From contig JAPEVF010000092.1 of the NCBI GenBank assembly GCA_029747585.1, forward strand, positions 1 to 64,000: a stretch of DNA of 64,000 nt, written 5' to 3'. This document shows, piece after piece, positions 33,973 to 45,823 of the stretch (positions are counted from its first letter, which is position 1; each line of letters begins with the position of its first letter). Source of the stretch: Pleurotus djamor (Eukaryota > Basidiomycota > Agaricomycetes > Agaricales > Pleurotaceae). The notes beneath the pieces were generated by a model that saw nothing but the letters and a program-made list of their open reading frames with translations, did not search any database and was not told the origin of the DNA. The translations under genes and the position numbers were made by a program.

Positions 33973-35704
33973 ATGCCTTTCCAATATGTGCGTTTTTTNC
34001 CGCTCCTTTTTGCCAGCATTTTTGGCGTTGCTGACGGCGGCGTGCTCATAGTCGTTCCATTTGGTGTGATTGGGTGAGCTCAACGCGACTGGCAGTGATG
34101 GCGAGCACTCCCATGGAGCTAATCCCCATTTTTCAGCTTTTACCGATACCTCTGGTACTTAATCCGTGTAACCGCTTCGTTCGTCTACCGCCCCGTCCCA
34201 CTACCCGAAAACCCAACCTATATCGCCTCCGAGGATGTCACCATCATCGTTCCTACCATCGACGCCGGTGAAGAGTTCAAGGAGGCCGCCAACAGCTGGC
34301 TCGTCGGCAAGCCCAAGGAAATCCTCATTATCACGGAGGAGAAGATGTTGGGCCCGCTGCAGGAGCTCGCCAACGCTGTTGACCCCGAGCGCATACGGGT
34401 TTTGACGGTTCCTTTCGCCAATAAACGCCTACAGATGAGCCACGGGATTAAGAACACCACCACCGACATCATCGTTTTCGCCGACGATGACGCTATCTGG
34501 CCACCCACCCTTCTTCCGTACGTCCTTGCCTGCTTTGAAGACCAGAAGGTCGGCGGCGTGGGTACCAGCCAACGTGTGCAACCTTGCGGTGCTCGCATGA
34601 CCGTCTGGGAAGTCCTTGCTGCGTTCCGCCTCTCTATCCGCAACATCGAGATCTCTTCATCAACACACATCGATGGTGGTCTCCCGTGTTTGTCCGGTCG
34701 CACAGCTGCATATCGCACCATCATTCTCAAAGACCCCGAATTCTTGCACGGTTTCACTCATGACTACTGGTTGGGCAAGTACCAACTCAACTCTGGCGAC
34801 GACAAGTTCTTGACCCGTTGGATGGTGAGCCACGGCTGGAGTACCTACGTACAAGTCTGCAAGGAGGCCGAGCTTCTCAGTACAATGAAACCGAACTGGC
34901 GATTCCTCAAACAAGTGCTTCGATGGACTCGAAATACATGGCGTTCGGATTTGAGGAGTTTATTCATGGAGAGACATGTGTGGACGTCACATCCTTACGT
35001 TGCCTACACAATGGTGCATTTCCTCCTTGTTCTATCTTCGCAATGCAGCTCATCCGTTATGTAATAGGTGGACAAGCTCATCAACCCTCTCACTCTTCTC
35101 GTTGGTCCCTGTCTCGTCTCCTACCTGATCTACAAGAGCACGATCCCAGTCGAGCAAGGCGGGTATCATTTGCCGTGGTGGTAAGTCTGCAGAGTCGCTC
35201 CTGTCCGTGTAAAAATTCCTGACAAACGTCGCTAGGAACATTCTCTTGTCCTACCTTGTTTGGCTGTCAGCCACACGGACAGCCAAGCTTTTGCCCCATT
35301 TATGGACTCGCCCGCAAGACATTATTTACGTACCAGCGTTCATCTTATTCGGTTACTATTTCGCCATTATGAAAATGTATGCCCTCTGCACGCTTCACGA
35401 GGTTCGTCATTGTTCTCTTCGTTCATTTGCGTTGTTCTGAACTTGTCCTTTTTTAGACTGGTTGGGGTACTCGAGCTGGTATCGGTGATGCCTCCGCCGC
35501 TACTGCCGCCATGGATAACGCCAACAACANCCCCGAATNGAAAAAGCAGCTACACCCTCCTACGGCCAGCAGCCATACTATAACCAAGCCGCTGACAACA
35601 ACATCAGTCTCTCACCGTTTGTCGACCGGTCAGAGGCGCCTGCCTATTCCCGCGGTCAATCACCGTATCGAGGCGATGATTCACAGATGGGTTATGCCAA
35701 GTAA
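33973..35704 (+). CDS. Family 2 glycosyltransferase, polysaccharide synthase Cps1-like
   Basis: Exons: 33973-34073, 34137-35013, 35068-35180, 35236-about 35399 and about 35459-35704. An N-terminal hydrophobic segment (LLFASIFGVADGG, VLIVVPFGVIGFY) leads to a GT-A domain with DVTIIVPTID, the DXD-type motif VFADDDAIWP, the acceptor-site aspartates SGDDKFLTRW and a Q/RxxRW-like LRWTRNTWRSD. C-terminal membrane helices follow (NPLTLLVGPCLVSYLIY, YVPAFILFGYYFAIMK), then TGWGTRAG and a polar tail rich in Tyr, Gln and Asn. Such enzymes polymerise sugars at the plasma membrane; the Cryptococcus Cps1 relative makes hyaluronan-like polymer. The substrate here is unknown. Two Ns near 35530 and 35539 must involve an indel, because the tail is clean only in a shifted frame. 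The start ATG gives the only in-frame entry into the first helix. Confidence 0.82.
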
Positions 35705-36452
35705 TGGATTGATTTTACTTTTGCACAAAAGGGAGTGACGAACCGGCGAGTTTTCTTTTCTCTTTGGGTATCCATCCGTGGGTAGTTGGCTATGGAACTT
35801 TATAGCTGCGCTGTATAGAAGCGTCTATCTGCATTTCGTTCGTTTATTGATAGGACATTTGCAAAGCCCATAGATCTTACTCGTCCGGCGTGGCTTTCCT
35901 TCTTTTGTGCCCCTCATGATGCATCATCTTCCATGTACAATCTACCTGCTGTGTTTCCTATATCCTATCCCCTCATCATCATTAGACGTTATCCTCTCCC
36001 CGCCCCCTCCTCTCCCCGGATCGCCTCACCATCCCCCTTCCCTGCATCTCTCTCCCACAGTAGGCGTTGTAGGCATATATACACTGCAAGAATTTGGACC
36101 ATATCGGCTGGACTCGCTTAATCACTTTATTCATTTGGTTGACCTTTTGCGTATCTTATACCACAATTTTTTTTNCGTGTACGTTTACAATAAATTCCGA
36201 CTGGATTCATACAAGCATGTCATAAAGAGATCAACGTTCAACTCATGTGGGTACTTAGATATTCGGTGTTGGAATTCATAGCGAACGTACGAAAGCAGAA
36301 CCGGTGAGTGGGTGTTGTAGTTCCCTCGTCAGGCGATGTTCGAAGGGATTGGCCACACTGTCACACTAGCGCAATTTTGGTGGGTCAGATGTTCAAGTTG
36401 GTACAGCTCCGATTTACAGCCCGACATAACTTTCTTTAAGTAGACGATCGAT
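35705..36452. other. Intergenic region, pyrimidine-rich in part
   Basis: Probably the 3-prime UTR of the glycosyltransferase gene and the promoter of the NTPase gene. A CT-rich stretch lies at about 35930-36060. No gene is seen. Confidence 0.4.
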
Positions 36453-36488
36453 ATGAGATGCAAGCGTCCAACGTTGACTCCTGCCATC

Positions 36489-39223
36489 ATGGAAGAGCCA
36501 CCTTCAAAACGCCCACGGTTAGAAAGAACTGACGAACAGAATCAATGGCTCGAGCAACTTGCGCATTGGTCGACCCTCGAAGATATGTCTTGGGCAGAGT
36601 CAACTCTAGGAAAATCTTGGAGAAAGGGAAGTGATGGTAAACCAACTCAATGGCTTGGCTCGTCCTTTCTCGACGGTATCGTGAAATCCGACCTATTCCC
36701 GGCCACTCTCCGTGATATCCTTCTGAACGACTGTGATCTGCGTGCCAGCGAGGATCTGGCTCGTATCTGGCTTCACAAAGAATCACCAGCCGATTTCATT
36801 GTCCAGGCCTATACACGTAGGTGTCACGCGCATCTTGTATCCTTGAGTTCCAGCTTAAAGCTTGTGCAGGAAAGGACTCGCAACGCACCCCCAATCTCAT
36901 TCCTGTCTCAGGCATGTGCCATTCTTCTCGATTATGCGTATGAATCACTAGTCATACTTAACACTCTTCACATAAGATGCGGTAAAAACCGCGGTGCGTG
37001 AAGCTTTCATGGCACCATATCATGACAAAGGCTCCATCGAACTTCTTCGAAGCCATCTTGAATGTCTCCTGGATGCCAAAAATGGATATTATTCGCCCAC
37101 CCTTCCTCTGATACAAAGCTCTGGGACTGGCAAGTCGCGCTTGGTGAGCGAGTTATCGCTGATTTGGCCCACTTTCCCTACCTGTGTTCGAGAAAAAGAC
37201 GCGAAAGCGAACTTATGTGCGTATCATCGAGTTCATTTTCTGAATGCATCGCCGAACCATTGTTTTCACAAGCATATCCTCCCCCTGATAATCACATACG
37301 CGACTTCTTACGACGCCCATTAAGTACCCAGCTCTTGTGTCGCGTTTTCCTTCTTGCTTTATTCCAAGAAGCAGCAAAATGCTTGACGTCGGCCTTTGCG
37401 TCCGACTGGCATGCTTTTATGATGCAATCGCGTTCTGAATTCTATCAACGTGTCATTAGCGCGGCTACAGCGCTCGTATCTCCTCCCAAGGAACCCAGAC
37501 AAGAAGGCGAACCCACGGCCACTACATACACGAACGATGACGTGAAGACGGTTACAGGTGATATATCCCATCTCTTGAGGAATGGAGTATCTTACTGAGT
37601 ACTGAATGGCAACGAAATAGCCTTAATGTCCGATCAGCTGCGAACTCTTCGCCAAACATTGGGACTGGGAAGTACTCCAATCGTCGTCTACTTTGACGAA
37701 GTCCACGCCCTCGGGCAGGATACCGTAGCTGCCATCACGAGCGCGTTCGCCGATCTCTTCATTTCGGACAGAAGAATTGTGGCTATTCTACTTTCGACAC
37801 AGTCATCTATGTCCACACTCGCGCCTAGTCGTGCCCGAATCACCTCCGAACGGGCTGCTACCCACCGACTGACCCGTCCCTTCACAGAATTATCTTTGGA
37901 TGTTTTCGATCCACCAGACCCGCAGTCAATCAAGAGGTTGGAAGGCATTCGTTCAATTTCAGTAGCGAGTCTTATCGGGCGACCTATGTACGTCAATGAA
38001 GCCTGTGTCTTGTTATACTCTCGTTGATCCGTTAGCTAGGTGGCGCGCTCACATTGACCAAGACTATCAATTGCCCGAGCTGTTGCGCCTCGCAGAGGTC
38101 AAGCTTGCTGCCCCCGGAACTAGGAATTCTCTCTTGGCACCCGTCCTTTGTCGTGTGTTCGTCCAGTTAGGCCCCACTAGCCGCGTATTGGCCGAAAGCC
38201 TCGTCGAATCCAATCTAGCATTTGCGTTTTTTNGTCGATTCAACCCGCACCGAGCTTGAAGTTGGGTACCCTCCGGAACCATTCGTGTCGGCGGCAGCCG
38301 CTAGAATAATGACAGAAGACATGGGCAAGAGTGCTACCTCTATCGAGAACGCCCCTTTCTGGCTTCAAGACCTCAATAGAGCTCTCGTTGAAAAGCGACT
38401 ATGCCGTGGTGATCGTGGAGAGCTTACCTCTAGGGTCACATATACCGTCGCTCGTGATCGTGCTTACTTGAAGGTGTACGGATCACTTCCTACCCCCGAC
38501 CCCGAGCTCGACGGTGTCCTCCCTGGTCACGAACCCGTTCCTCTGCTTATCTTTCTTGAGTTCCTCTTCGGAGATAGCTGGTCAACGATCAAGACTGCTA
38601 CACCATGCAACCTCAAAGATGGACAATCTCTGGAGGCATACTTTAGCAAGGCGGTCGTCGATTTCACGACTTTTACCATAACTGACGATGATGATATCTT
38701 CACGTTGGATGGAATGATCTCGGCGCTTCGTCAGGGTTGTGCCGTTGTCTGCAAACACGGTCAAGAAACGTATGATCATGTCATTGTTATCGTCCTGGAT
38801 CCCGAGAAGGACATCGGACCCGACAACATTGCTATCCTGGGAGATCAAACCAAGAATCGTGCCATTGCAACAAAATTGGTCATTAGCCTTGGTGTTGTCC
38901 AAGCGGATGTGCCCGTTATCACTATCATTAACCAGCACGGCCATGGGCACGCCGCATCCTTCGCGTCCAAAAGCCCTACCTCAAAGTCCCCCCGATTTCC
39001 ACCACCCAAGCCTCATTACCAACTCTACCTCCGCAATTGTAAACTGATTCCCAAAATTATCCTACAGTCGCTTCTTGAATTCGATTCACCATTCTACAGT
39101 TACAAGAAGGCGCTTTCGGAGGATGGTACTTCTTCCCTGGGAAACTATGTCTCTGTCCGGGTGGATAAATTGGCATCAAATCGTTATTATGGGGTTTCAT
39201 CCAATGTTCGTGTACTTGAGTGA
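36489..39223 (+). CDS. P-loop NTPase with C-terminal restriction-endonuclease-like domain (CR effector type)
   Basis: An ATG at 36489 (or 36453 in the same frame) opens a basic N-terminus with no secretion signal. Introns of about 45-65 nt link the exons. The NTPase has Walker A SSGTGKSR near 37125 and Walker B IVVYFDEVH near 37682, followed by a sensor-like AILLSTQSSMSTLAPSRAR. SYPPPDNHIRDFLRRPLSTQ follows Walker A, as in the large Agaricomycete family of CR-associated NTPases. The C-terminus has a GCAVVCKHGQETYDHVIVIV block and then AILGDQTKNR, which fits the D...QxK pattern of a PD-(D/E)xK nuclease fold. The N at 38233 after six Ts is an extra base: without it the frame is open. Crinkler-related NTPase-nuclease proteins are thought to derive from transposons and to target nucleic acids; the role here is not known. 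Confidence 0.72.
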
Positions 39224-39325
39224 TTTTCTGCTTTCAATGTCTTTGTTGTCGAGTACATGGAATTTTGATTTTGTCATCAACTTGGGTGCAAGTTCCAACA
39301 CCATTGCAAGTCTGTCTTTTCCACC

Positions 39326-39928
39326 ATGAGCCGGGTAAATGGCCTCAACCCGCGGTACGCTTTATCCCAAGCATCGTTTCACTTCCTCGCTAATTTGATC
39401 GCTAGGTATGGCTCGGGCTCCTCCGATGGTGATGAAATCCTACAACGGCTCCTCAGTGCTCGCTGTTGGCTCGCTGTCCCCGAACCTTCATACGTCTCCA
39501 GCCCTCAATCAAAGGTCTGTGAAACCTTTACACCTTTTCAACCTTGCCCTACCACATGCTGACCGTATCGTCTGGGAGTCTCCAACACCATCGGTGATCA
39601 GAACGATATATATACGGTGGTCGCAACGTCAAGTGCGATCTATCTTATTCGTATTGTTCACAATGAAGTCGTCGTCACAACGCTCCTTACAACTCCATTT
39701 TTGTACGAGGTCGCGTTTCCTTTGGGAGTCCATTAAGCACTGGTGAATCGGCTCTACCAATTTGCAGCAGTAAACATGAACATAGAGTCCACGGTGAAGT
39801 ACTGCAATCAAAGTGATAGTGACCCCCGTGGAGACTATGGGTCCCGCCCAGCAATTGATGAGTGGAGTGGGCGAGTTGTAATGTATCTATCTAATGCTTC
39901 GATTTCTCTTCTCAACAGTAAGGCCTAG
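39326..39928 (+). other. Possible gene remnant downstream of the NTPase gene
   Basis: Coding-like pieces include EILQRLLSARCWLAVPEPSY, FNLALPHADRIVWESP and DIYTVVATSSAIYLIRIVHN, in different frames that could be joined by introns but end in a stop soon after 39730. No family can be named. It may be the 5-prime part of a gene that has lost its remainder. Confidence 0.25.
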
Positions 39929-40296
39929 TAGCATTGCCCAGGCTCTCCTTGCGCCTGTAGCATAGCGCTCTTGCTTTCTTCATCCGCCACTCTGAATGTA
40001 CGATCCTCCTCCGTCTGGCGAGCCAGAGAAGCTCATTTTTCATCAGCTAGGTATGTAAGTAAATCATTTATATGGTGTGGAGGTACATTGACAACGAGAT
40101 CAACTCATGGGTAGATATCGAGAAGCTGGAATAGATACGATAGCGATTAAGTAGGTGTAGTCAAAGAGGATTCCAAAAAGAGATAGCTATGCAATGCAAG
40201 ATGCGCGTACAGATGAACAGATCAAGCAGATCAAGGAAGAAAATACTTAAGAGAGAGGATTCGAAGATAGATAGGACAACATTGGGACATTGAGAA

Positions 40297-43015
40297 TCAT
40301 GGAGGTGGATGGGGGTCAAACCGAGGTTTCTTCCGGCTCGCGAGGGGGCGACGTTTTCGTTCTTGAGGCGCGGGGTTGATGTTGGTGTTGGCGTTGCCTT
40401 GGGCATTTAGAGGAGTCGGCGTTGGAGTCGGTGTTAGAACTGGGGTGGTTAAACCTGGGATAGGGTTTGCCTGGGATTGGGATTGGCCGCCTCCGACGCT
40501 GCTGGATGAAGAGACCTGTGAATGGCCGCGTTTGAGGGCTCGAGTGTTTTGGGAATCTGGAGCATGGAGACCTTCGGGTTGGTCTGAGCCTGTGTCGGTA
40601 TCTGTCCCCTCGTCTTGGGTTTGATCGGCTGGGGGTTTGTCTTTGTCTTTTATCGACATGTCGGAGAAGTTGGAGCCTAGCGACTCTTCTTCGTCTATAG
40701 GCTCGAGGGGTAAGGTCTCAGGAGCACGGGGAGTCTGTGGTTGGGATCGGGGTTGAGAGGCGGGCGGGGTGACGAGAGTAGGTGTTGTCGTTCCTTCGTC
40801 AAGCTCGCTGGTGTGATGAATGAGCCCTGGAATCTCGAAATATTCCTTGGGCGGTGAGAAGCAGAGGTTTGTGATTCTGACTTTGCTTGCTTGGGTCACG
40901 GCTTGGGGGTAGTCTCTGGGCATCAGACCTTCAGACACTTCATGTGCTATCCAGATGTGGTTCAATGCTTTTGAAAGGGACATTCTCTTCGAAGGGTCGA
41001 ATATGAGTAACTGCTGGATAAATTCGATGCCTAGGCGGTGATTGGTTAGGTGTTAGTCGAGGGAGATGGAGATGGAGGGCGCATCACCTTGTGGTTCGGC
41101 ATCCGTGTTATGCAAATTGGACCAGTTGATGTGTGGTTCGCGGATAACGCCGTTGCCTACGGAGGTTGAGTACCAGGTGTCGGGGTTGTAGGCGCCTTGC
41201 CCGACGAACCTAGAGAGAGAAAAAAGTTGGGTTAGGTGATTCGAAGTTGAGGAAAAACACATACATCCAATAAACGATGTTCCCGACACTCCAGCTGTCC
41301 GCCTTGCGACTGTAGGTTTGATCCCCACCGCCGTATAGAACTTCCGGCGCACAGAATGGTTTGGTACCACAGCGGGTCTATCAGCGACGTTGATGTCAAT
41401 TAATTTCCATGCGACAGTGAAAGAGGGAAGCGATTTACGCGGAGTTCAGTTTCGTCAACCAACATCTTGGCGAGCCCAAAATCAGCGATTTTGACGATAG
41501 GTGGCGTGTCACGGGTGATTAAGATGTTCTAGGCAGATACGTTCAGCGATGACGAAGAGGCATAATGGAACAGAATGATGATGGCTAACCTCAGGTTTGA
41601 GATCCCGGTGGGCAACGCCTTGGGCGTGGATGTACTACCTCGAAGGGGGAGAAATGAGTACAGTGCGGCGTGGACCAAAGCTTGTTGTGCTCACGGCCAC
41701 ACCAGCACATATCTGGTATGTCAGATGCTGAGCTTCGCCATTGGCTGTGTTCATTGTGAGTTGGTCCGTAGCGGTATTATGGATGTGCTAGCACTCACTG
41801 AGAGTTCTGCCGATTCTCTCCATATACTTGAGCATATCACCTCCGTCAACGTACTCAAGAACGAGATCTGATCCATGATGTTGAGGGGACTATGGAAAAG
41901 GAAGGTTTGATATACACTCACTGATATCACCGTTGGACTCGATAAAGAACTCCACCAACTCGCAGATATTGGGATGTTTTAGGCGCTGCATGATGTTGAA
42001 CTCGCTAGTCCCCGTGAACTTCTGATAACTCATGAAGGAGTTGCCCTGAGATGCAGGCCCGATGGAGGGTCGCTTGTTCTTGATCATCTTGACGGCGTAT
42101 GTGCGACCGGTATCTCGATGCAAGCATTGTTTTACCGTCGCGAAGGCACCGCTCCCGATTTCATTAGCCAGCGAATAGACTCTCAATAGACCACTGAGAG
42201 GTGCTTCGTAGGCGATAAACTTGAATTCATAGACTATTCGGGTAGATTTTAGTACGAATTTTTGAGCATGAGACGAGACGTACAGTGAGAATCTGAGGAA
42301 CCGGGAAAGATGCCAGAAGGATCTGTGCCAAAAGATATGGACATTCCGTCGCGTAGATATTCGCTTTTATCTCGACCGACTTTGTCGCGCTTGATCTACG
42401 AGGATGGCGTCAGTATGGTTCAGGGATGATCCACGGTGTCTGCCTACATAGGTCCCATTTCTCGACTTGTCTCTCACTTTGACAGTGGCCTCGAGACCGT
42501 CTTTTCCATTCCACTCCAAGGAACAGTGGTGATGACCTAGATAGATAGTCAATTTCATGTTCATTACCACATTGTGGGTCCGCGGGATCTACTGACTGAT
42601 CTTGTCACCCTCCAAGCATATTTGGAACGCTTCGCGGAGTCGTTTGTAACGCCCGATCTCATATTTGCGGAAGGAGCGATGGAGGTCGATACGAGGGTGT
42701 TTGGCTCCGAACGGAACGAGAGAGCCCCAGAGCTGCGATTTTTCTTCCTCTGAGAAGAGTGGTGGTGGTTGGGTCGCGGGCTGGGTCAGCGATGTGTTTC
42801 CCGTGTTCTGCGAGTCGCCTTCTTGAGAGCTGGTGGCAGAGGCCTTGGACAGTGGTGGATGGTGGGGCTTCGGCACTTCTGGAGGGCCCATGAGCTAGAA
42901 TCGAGGCATTGGTAGGAGTGCCACGGAGGTAAGAGTAGTCGAGCTTACTGATAGAGTGGCCACGGGCTTCAAAAGCTGCGCCTAAATCCACGTTGAGACT
43001 TTTACGTGAAGTCAT
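40297..43015 (-). CDS. chk2: FHA-domain checkpoint kinase, CHK2/RAD53-like
   Basis: A multi-exon gene. The N-terminal part has an FHA domain with HHCSLEWNG and the diagnostic SRNGTYV, which binds phosphothreonine. The kinase domain follows: EIGSGAFATVKQC (glycine loop), YAVKMIKNK, HPNICELVEFF, GVAHRDLKPE (near 41610), KIADFGLAKM (near 41480), CGTKPFCAPEVL and KADSWSVG. The C-terminal ~190 residues are disordered and rich in Pro, Thr and Gln, ending with a basic patch (ERKRRPLASRKKPRF) that could be a nuclear localisation signal. Domain order FHA-kinase and the canonical catalytic residues point to the DNA-damage checkpoint effector kinases (CHK2/Cds1/Rad53), although Dun1 has the same order. 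The start at 43015 gives a short first exon. Confidence 0.85.
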
Positions 43016-43115
43016 CGGAAGGCTGTGGGTTAATTACCGTCAACATGACTGTTTATGAGTCTACCAGCCCTCTTCAATCAGGGATTCATTTCAAGTCCAC
43101 AGCTCAGGTATAGAA

Positions 43116-43274
43116 ATGTCGTCGGAGGGCACTGGACAAGAGCCTAGCGAGAGGGCGAAGATCATTCGACTTGCATTCGACGGAACCAATACGCTCAATA
43201 TTGGTTGGGCGCTCCGACAAGCGCTTGTGCCCTCCTGTGCCCCTAAATTGCTACACGTGATACAGTATCGTTGA
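43116..43274 (+). CDS. Short open frame, possibly a small gene or first exon
   Basis: A 52-codon frame (MSSEGTGQEPSERAKIIRLA then FDGTNTLNIGWALRQAL) starts about 100 bp from the divergent checkpoint kinase gene. The sequence is compositionally protein-like, and a GTGATA donor near its end could lead to further exons. No family is recognised. Confidence 0.3.
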   Translation: MSSEGTGQEPSERAKIIRLAFDGTNTLNIGWALRQALVPSCAPKLLHVIQYR

Positions 43275-43571
43275 ATCTCCGCTTCGAACGACGAACCATT
43301 GGTCCGATTGGAATCAACAAGTGAGCTTTGTATTTCTTCTACGACATCCCCAAAGCCAATTTCTTATAGGCTTTCATTGGGCTTTCAGCTGGCTCTAATA
43401 ATTCTCTGCGGAGGCAAGTGCATCTAACCTGTATAGACTATGCATGTCCTTTCGGAGTATCGGAGATTGAAATTCGGACTGTATAAGGACTTAGACCGGC
43501 TGAGGTGACCTTTACAGGCTTACAGAAGCATTCCTTCTTGACCATCGCGACCGAGTTCTTTCACGCCGACC

Positions 43572-45823
43572 ATGTCTTCCTCCGACTACGAAATTTCTGA
43601 TGATGAGGGCGACTACTACGATGAGGACGATATGATGGATGCTCAGGATGACGACGATAGTGGTGAGCACGCTGTTTCAGCATTCGCGAGATCATGCATA
43701 TGTTAAAGCTACTTTGCGCAGACGATGATGTTATGATGGCTTCTTACAATGAAGACTTCAACGTCGAGCTCAAGGGGAAACAGAAGTCCTACGAGGTTGA
43801 CTATGACTCACTGAGTCAGGACGCAGTCGAGGCTCGTATGGCACGAGATGTCGACCACATATGCGGTATTTTCGGCGTCGAGGTGAGTGGGTTGTCGATG
43901 TGCTGGACTACGAGGTACTCAGTCATCGCAGGTGGACAAAGCCTCCCTACTGTTACGATACATGTCATGGAATAAAGAGCGCCTAATTGAGAAGTACATG
44001 GACAATGCGGACGCCATGCTATGTGCTGCAGGCGTACAGGTACCTGAGCCGCCCGCGCCGGAGCCGTCGAAGTCGAGCAGTGGGTCTGCACGACGAACGA
44101 CACGCTCAACTACCAAGTTCCTTGGTCTAGGCTCCGGTTCTAAATCATCATCATCTTCCAAATCATCTTCTCCCACCGCTTCCGTTCCCCCAACTCCCCC
44201 CCACATGTTCTATTTGCTTCGACGATACCCCCGGTTTAGAGACACGCGCTTTGATTTGCGAGCATCAGTTCTGTGTCGGATGTTGGGTGGCGTACATATC
44301 TTCCAAGATACGCGACGAAGGCGAACACGCGATCAAGTGCATGGCTGAGGGATGTCAGATAGTTGTACCAGACGCGTTCGTCATGAGCACTCTGGCCACA
44401 GAAGAAGGCGATCCTGAAGAGAACAAGCAGACGCAAGCTCGCTTCAAGGAACTCCTCGTGCGACACTTTGTGGCGTCTAACCCCAGTCTCAAGTACTGTC
44501 CATACCCTGGATGTACGAACACTGTATCATGCCCGGCAGCTGCTACCAAGTCCAGCTTGATTACGATGGTGCCAACGGTATCGTGTGGTGCTCGAGGAAT
44601 TGGCAACGAAGTCATGTCGGCGAGCCAGGTGAAAGAGAGCGGTGGAAACATCAGTATACACACGAAAGAACACAAGTTCTGCTTTGGCTGTCCGATTGAC
44701 GGAGACCACCGACCGCTCATATGTAGCGTGGCGCGAATGTGGCTGAAGAAATGTCGTGACGACAGTGAAACTGCGAACTGGATCAAGAGCAACACAAAGG
44801 AGTGTGGTCTTTGCCAGAGTACGATAGAGAAGAATGGTGGTTGCAAGTACGTATCGTGTCCATCAAGAGTTCATCTTCTGATTGACACTTTCGTCTGTAG
44901 TCATATGACGTGCAAGAAATGCAAACATGAGTTTTGTTGGGTCTGCATGGGTAATTCTGAGCCTACTCTTCCTGAGCGCTTTGACGCGATCTCGGTGATT
45001 TAGGTCCCTGGTCTGAACATGGAACCCAATGGTATTCGTGCAATCGATACGATGAGAAGGCCGGTATTGAAGCGCGAGACGCTCAGAGCCGTAGCCGGGC
45101 TTCGCTTGAACGTTACCTCCATGTGCGTCGGATGACATCACCTCAAACCCGCCTGCTGACATCGGCCCATTCCGCAGTATTACAACCGTTGGTCGAATCA
45201 CGAACAGTCCGCGAAGCTGTCGGTCGATTTGTATTCCAAGACCGAGAAGAAGATGGAAGAAATGCAAGTGACTTCATCCCTGACTTGGATTGAGGTAATC
45301 TTGAGATCTTGTCTCGCTTCTTATCGCTCATGCGCTCCCGCTTCGTGATGTATAGGTTCAATTCATGAAGAAGGCCGTGGAAGAAGTCGAGAAGTGCCGA
45401 ATGACGTTGAAATGGACGTATGCGATGGCTTACTATCTCGCTCGGGGTAATGAGAAGGAACTCTTCGAAGACAATCAAAGGTAAACTTTCTTGTCTCTAA
45501 ATCTAACATCGTCTATAATGTTCCTGCTTTACCCCACTCCAGGGACTTGGAACGCGCGGTGGAAGATTTGTCCGAGCTTTTGGAATCACCTATCGACACC
45601 GAAGCCATTCCTCAGCTTCGACAGAAAGTTACAGATAAGACGGTACGTTGTTTCTATGATATCTTCGCTGTTCATTTGCTTATGGATATGCATATCATAG
45701 GTCTATGTACAGAATCGTAATGAAATCGTTCTAGAAGATACAGCCCAAGGCTTCCAAGAGGGTCGTTGGAAGTGGAATGTTGCAGTCGATGGTTTTGACG
45801 AGCCAGAGAAAGTCGAGTACTAA
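43572..45823 (+). CDS. ARI1: Ariadne-type RBR E3 ubiquitin ligase
   Basis: An acidic N-terminus ([12 protein letters not shown]) leads into a UBA-like region ([20 protein letters not shown]). RING1 is [10 protein letters not shown] and [10 protein letters not shown] near 44208-44290, the IBR lies around 44490-44740 ([14 protein letters not shown]), and RING2 reads [15 protein letters not shown] joined after an intron to [17 protein letters not shown]; the catalytic Cys is the one in NGGC. The C-terminal Ariadne domain follows ([40 protein letters not shown]). The IBR also contains an extra Ser/Thr-rich insertion around 44540-44660. One problem: at the 7-C run 44196-44202 the frame of the Ser/Pro linker and the frame of RING1 differ by one base, so one C is probably extra, either a sequencing error or a real mutation. 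Confidence 0.88.
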
